DNA of 64,000 nucleotides from JAGGSN01 sp965603725 (lineage in GTDB: Bacteria > Zixibacteria > MSB-5A5 > UBA10806 > 4484-95), in assembly GCA_965603725.1 (NCBI GenBank), contig CBFDEC010000001.1, positions 62,001 to 126,000 of the forward strand, in the 5' to 3' direction. The notes under the pieces were generated by a model. That model was not told the DNA's origin, made no database searches, and worked only from the letters and a program-made list of their open reading frames with translations. Every line of letters begins with the position of its first letter. Positions within the stretch are counted from its first letter, which is position 1. The translations under genes and the position numbers were made by a program. Below are positions 62,871 through 64,000 of this stretch, piece by piece.

Positions 62871-64000
62871 ATGAATAAGATGGTTTATCTTGATCGAATG
62901 GCAACAGCTTTAATGGCGCCGGAAGCTAAAAAGGCGATTACAGATTTTTTGCAGGAAAATGTCGGCAATCCCTCGGCTCACATACATTCTGCCGGTATTG
63001 CCGCTGATGGATATATAAGTGAAGCACGGCGTCAAATTGCAGATATAATCGGCGCATCTGATGATGAAATATATTTTACCTCCGGGGCAACTGAATCGAA
63101 TAACCTGGCAATCAAAGGGTTTCTTGCCGGGAAAAATAGCGGTGAAATAATAATATCCGAAATTGAACATTATTCTATATTAGACCAGATGCGAAATCCA
63201 GCTTTAGCTAATTACAGGTTCAAGATATTACATGTAGACAGTAATGGGATAGTCAGCCCGGATGATCTTGAAAAAATGATCACTGCTAATACGCTTTTGG
63301 TTTCGATTAATGTTGCCAACTCCGAAATCGGGTCAATCCAGCCCTTTAATGAACTGGCGCAAGTTTGTCAAAATCATAAGGTTGTATTTCACGCCGATGC
63401 CGCTTCCGCCGTTGGATATATACCAATCAACGTTAAGGAGGCCGGCGTTAACATGATGTCTGTTTCGGCTCAAACACTTGGCGGACCAATGGGAGTGGGC
63501 GCTTTATATATCGATAAAAAAACATCTATTAGACCGCTTTTTGACGGCGGCAACCAGGAGGCCGGTTTGCGGCCGGGAACCGAGAACGTGATGGGTATAG
63601 TTGGCTTTGGGGCAGCCACTGAAGCGATAAAGTCCAAACTGGCTAATGAGTCTGACAGGTTAAGGCAACTTGGAGAAAAACTGCGGCAGGGCATTGAGAG
63701 CAAAATCGAGCATGTTGAATTTACCGGTCATCCGCAGATCAGGCTTCCGGGACATGTCAGTTTCTGGCATAAATTTATCGAGGGTGAATCGCTGCTTCTT
63801 CACCTTAACATGAAAAGGATAATTGCCGCCTCGGGGTCGGCCTGTTCATCCAATTTGAAAGGTTCGGATGAGCATGATTTGCGCGCTTCGCATGTTTTGA
63901 CGGCAGTTGGTGTACCCGAGGAGTATTGTTCGGGTTCGATAACTTTCGGCCTTGACTATTTTAATACAGATGACGAAATTAATTATGTGATAGAAACTTT
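62871..64000 (+). CDS. NifS/IscS-fold protein lacking the PLP-binding lysine, 3' end beyond the window
   Basis: At least 376 residues with the class V aminotransferase/cysteine desulfurase layout. Retained: TSGATESNN, His100 (EIEHYSIL), Asp176 (HADAA) and the mobile-loop motif GSACSS with Cys325. Lost: the HK pair that holds PLP lysine is Gln201-Thr202 (SVSAQTLGGPMGVGAL), the Gln after the Asp is Ser179, the substrate Arg is Thr358 (GSITFGLD), and the DNAAT motif is DRMAT. It cannot form the internal aldimine in the normal way. It may be a non-catalytic paralogue, a sulfur-relay or scaffold protein, or a novel PLP-independent enzyme. Start ATG 62871 (ATG 62880 also possible). Confidence 0.8.
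   Translation, partial: MNKMVYLDRMATALMAPEAKKAITDFLQENVGNPSAHIHSAGIAADGYISEARRQIADIIGASDDEIYFTSGATESNNLAIKGFLAGKNSGEIIISEIEHYSILDQMRNPALANYRFKILHVDSNGIVSPDDLEKMITANTLLVSINVANSEIGSIQPFNELAQVCQNHKVVFHADAASAVGYIPINVKEAGVNMMSVSAQTLGGPMGVGALYIDKKTSIRPLFDGGNQEAGLRPGTENVMGIVGFGAATEAIKSKLANESDRLRQLGEKLRQGIESKIEHVEFTGHPQIRLPGHVSFWHKFIEGESLLLHLNMKRIIAASGSACSSNLKGSDEHDLRASHVLTAVGVPEEYCSGSITFGLDYFNTDDEINYVIET

Overview
The window looks like a chromosomal piece of an uncultured Gram-negative (diderm) bacterium of the FCB type. Pointers are the fused LpxC-FabZ lipid A enzyme, an LptE lipoprotein, PorV/PorQ-like and TonB-receptor-like outer membrane proteins, large secreted modular proteins, dockerin-type repeats, a fused formimidoyltransferase-cyclodeaminase, and TadA with tRNA-Arg(ACG). 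Candidate phylum Zixibacteria or a relative is my best guess; this is inference from gene content, not a placement. Genes are tightly packed, with many ATGA start/stop overlaps. By eye the base composition is moderately AT-leaning, except for a GC-rich catalase block and two AT-rich orphan genes.

Layout. 1-3431 (minus): a huge secreted modular protein running off the left edge. 4005-5076: tRNA-Ser, a small membrane protein and tadA. 5321-6680: an ECF sigma / zinc-finger anti-sigma / UPF0145 operon. 6681-9487: a GC-rich catalase-PerR insertion bounded by a 227-bp direct repeat, the outer copy being a truncated sigma gene. 9667-22933 (plus): a long co-directional cluster with acyl-CoA ligase, mannose-1-P guanylyltransferase, SPOR lipoprotein, Sua5, YwlE-type phosphatase, DUF3108 protein, a deoxyhypusine-synthase-like protein, FTCD, PHP phosphoesterase, secreted metalloprotease, ECF S component and outer membrane receptor. 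22934-23534: a two-gene minus unit with a retropepsin-like protease. 23784-29069 (plus): transporter, PHP protein, prepilin peptidase and histidine kinase. 29139-31490 (minus): a secreted dockerin protein, a stand-alone FTP/PepSY propeptide protein and a broken C10-prodomain/dockerin gene.

31726-34146 encodes an SppA protease with an unusual beta-rich N-terminal extension. 34308-36640 is an accessory interval: tRNA-Arg, a duplicated tRNA 3' end, two copies of an 87-bp double-hairpin repeat, two copies of a 34-bp palindromic repeat, a PNPOx-fold protein and an AT-rich orphan. 36645-43392 is an 11-gene minus operon mixing purine synthesis (purB, purS, purQ), phosphatidylethanolamine synthesis (pssA, psd), transaldolase, truA, ecfT and tatA. 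43518-46106 holds Fur, a small lipoprotein and a second ECF sigma/anti-sigma pair facing a DUF6249 gene across a divergent region with two matching ECF-type promoter candidates.

46210-52333 (minus) contains a MATE exporter and the classic ffh-rpsP-khpA-rimM-trmD-rplS-rnhB translation operon. 52906-58995 (minus) holds a PorV-like protein, lptE, hutI, lpxC-fabZ and yifB. 59156-62524 holds an AT-rich orphan and a large zinc metalloprotease. At the right edge (62871 onward) is a NifS/IscS-fold protein that has lost the PLP-binding lysine and other active-site residues while keeping the catalytic-cysteine motif. I consider this the most interesting single gene here.
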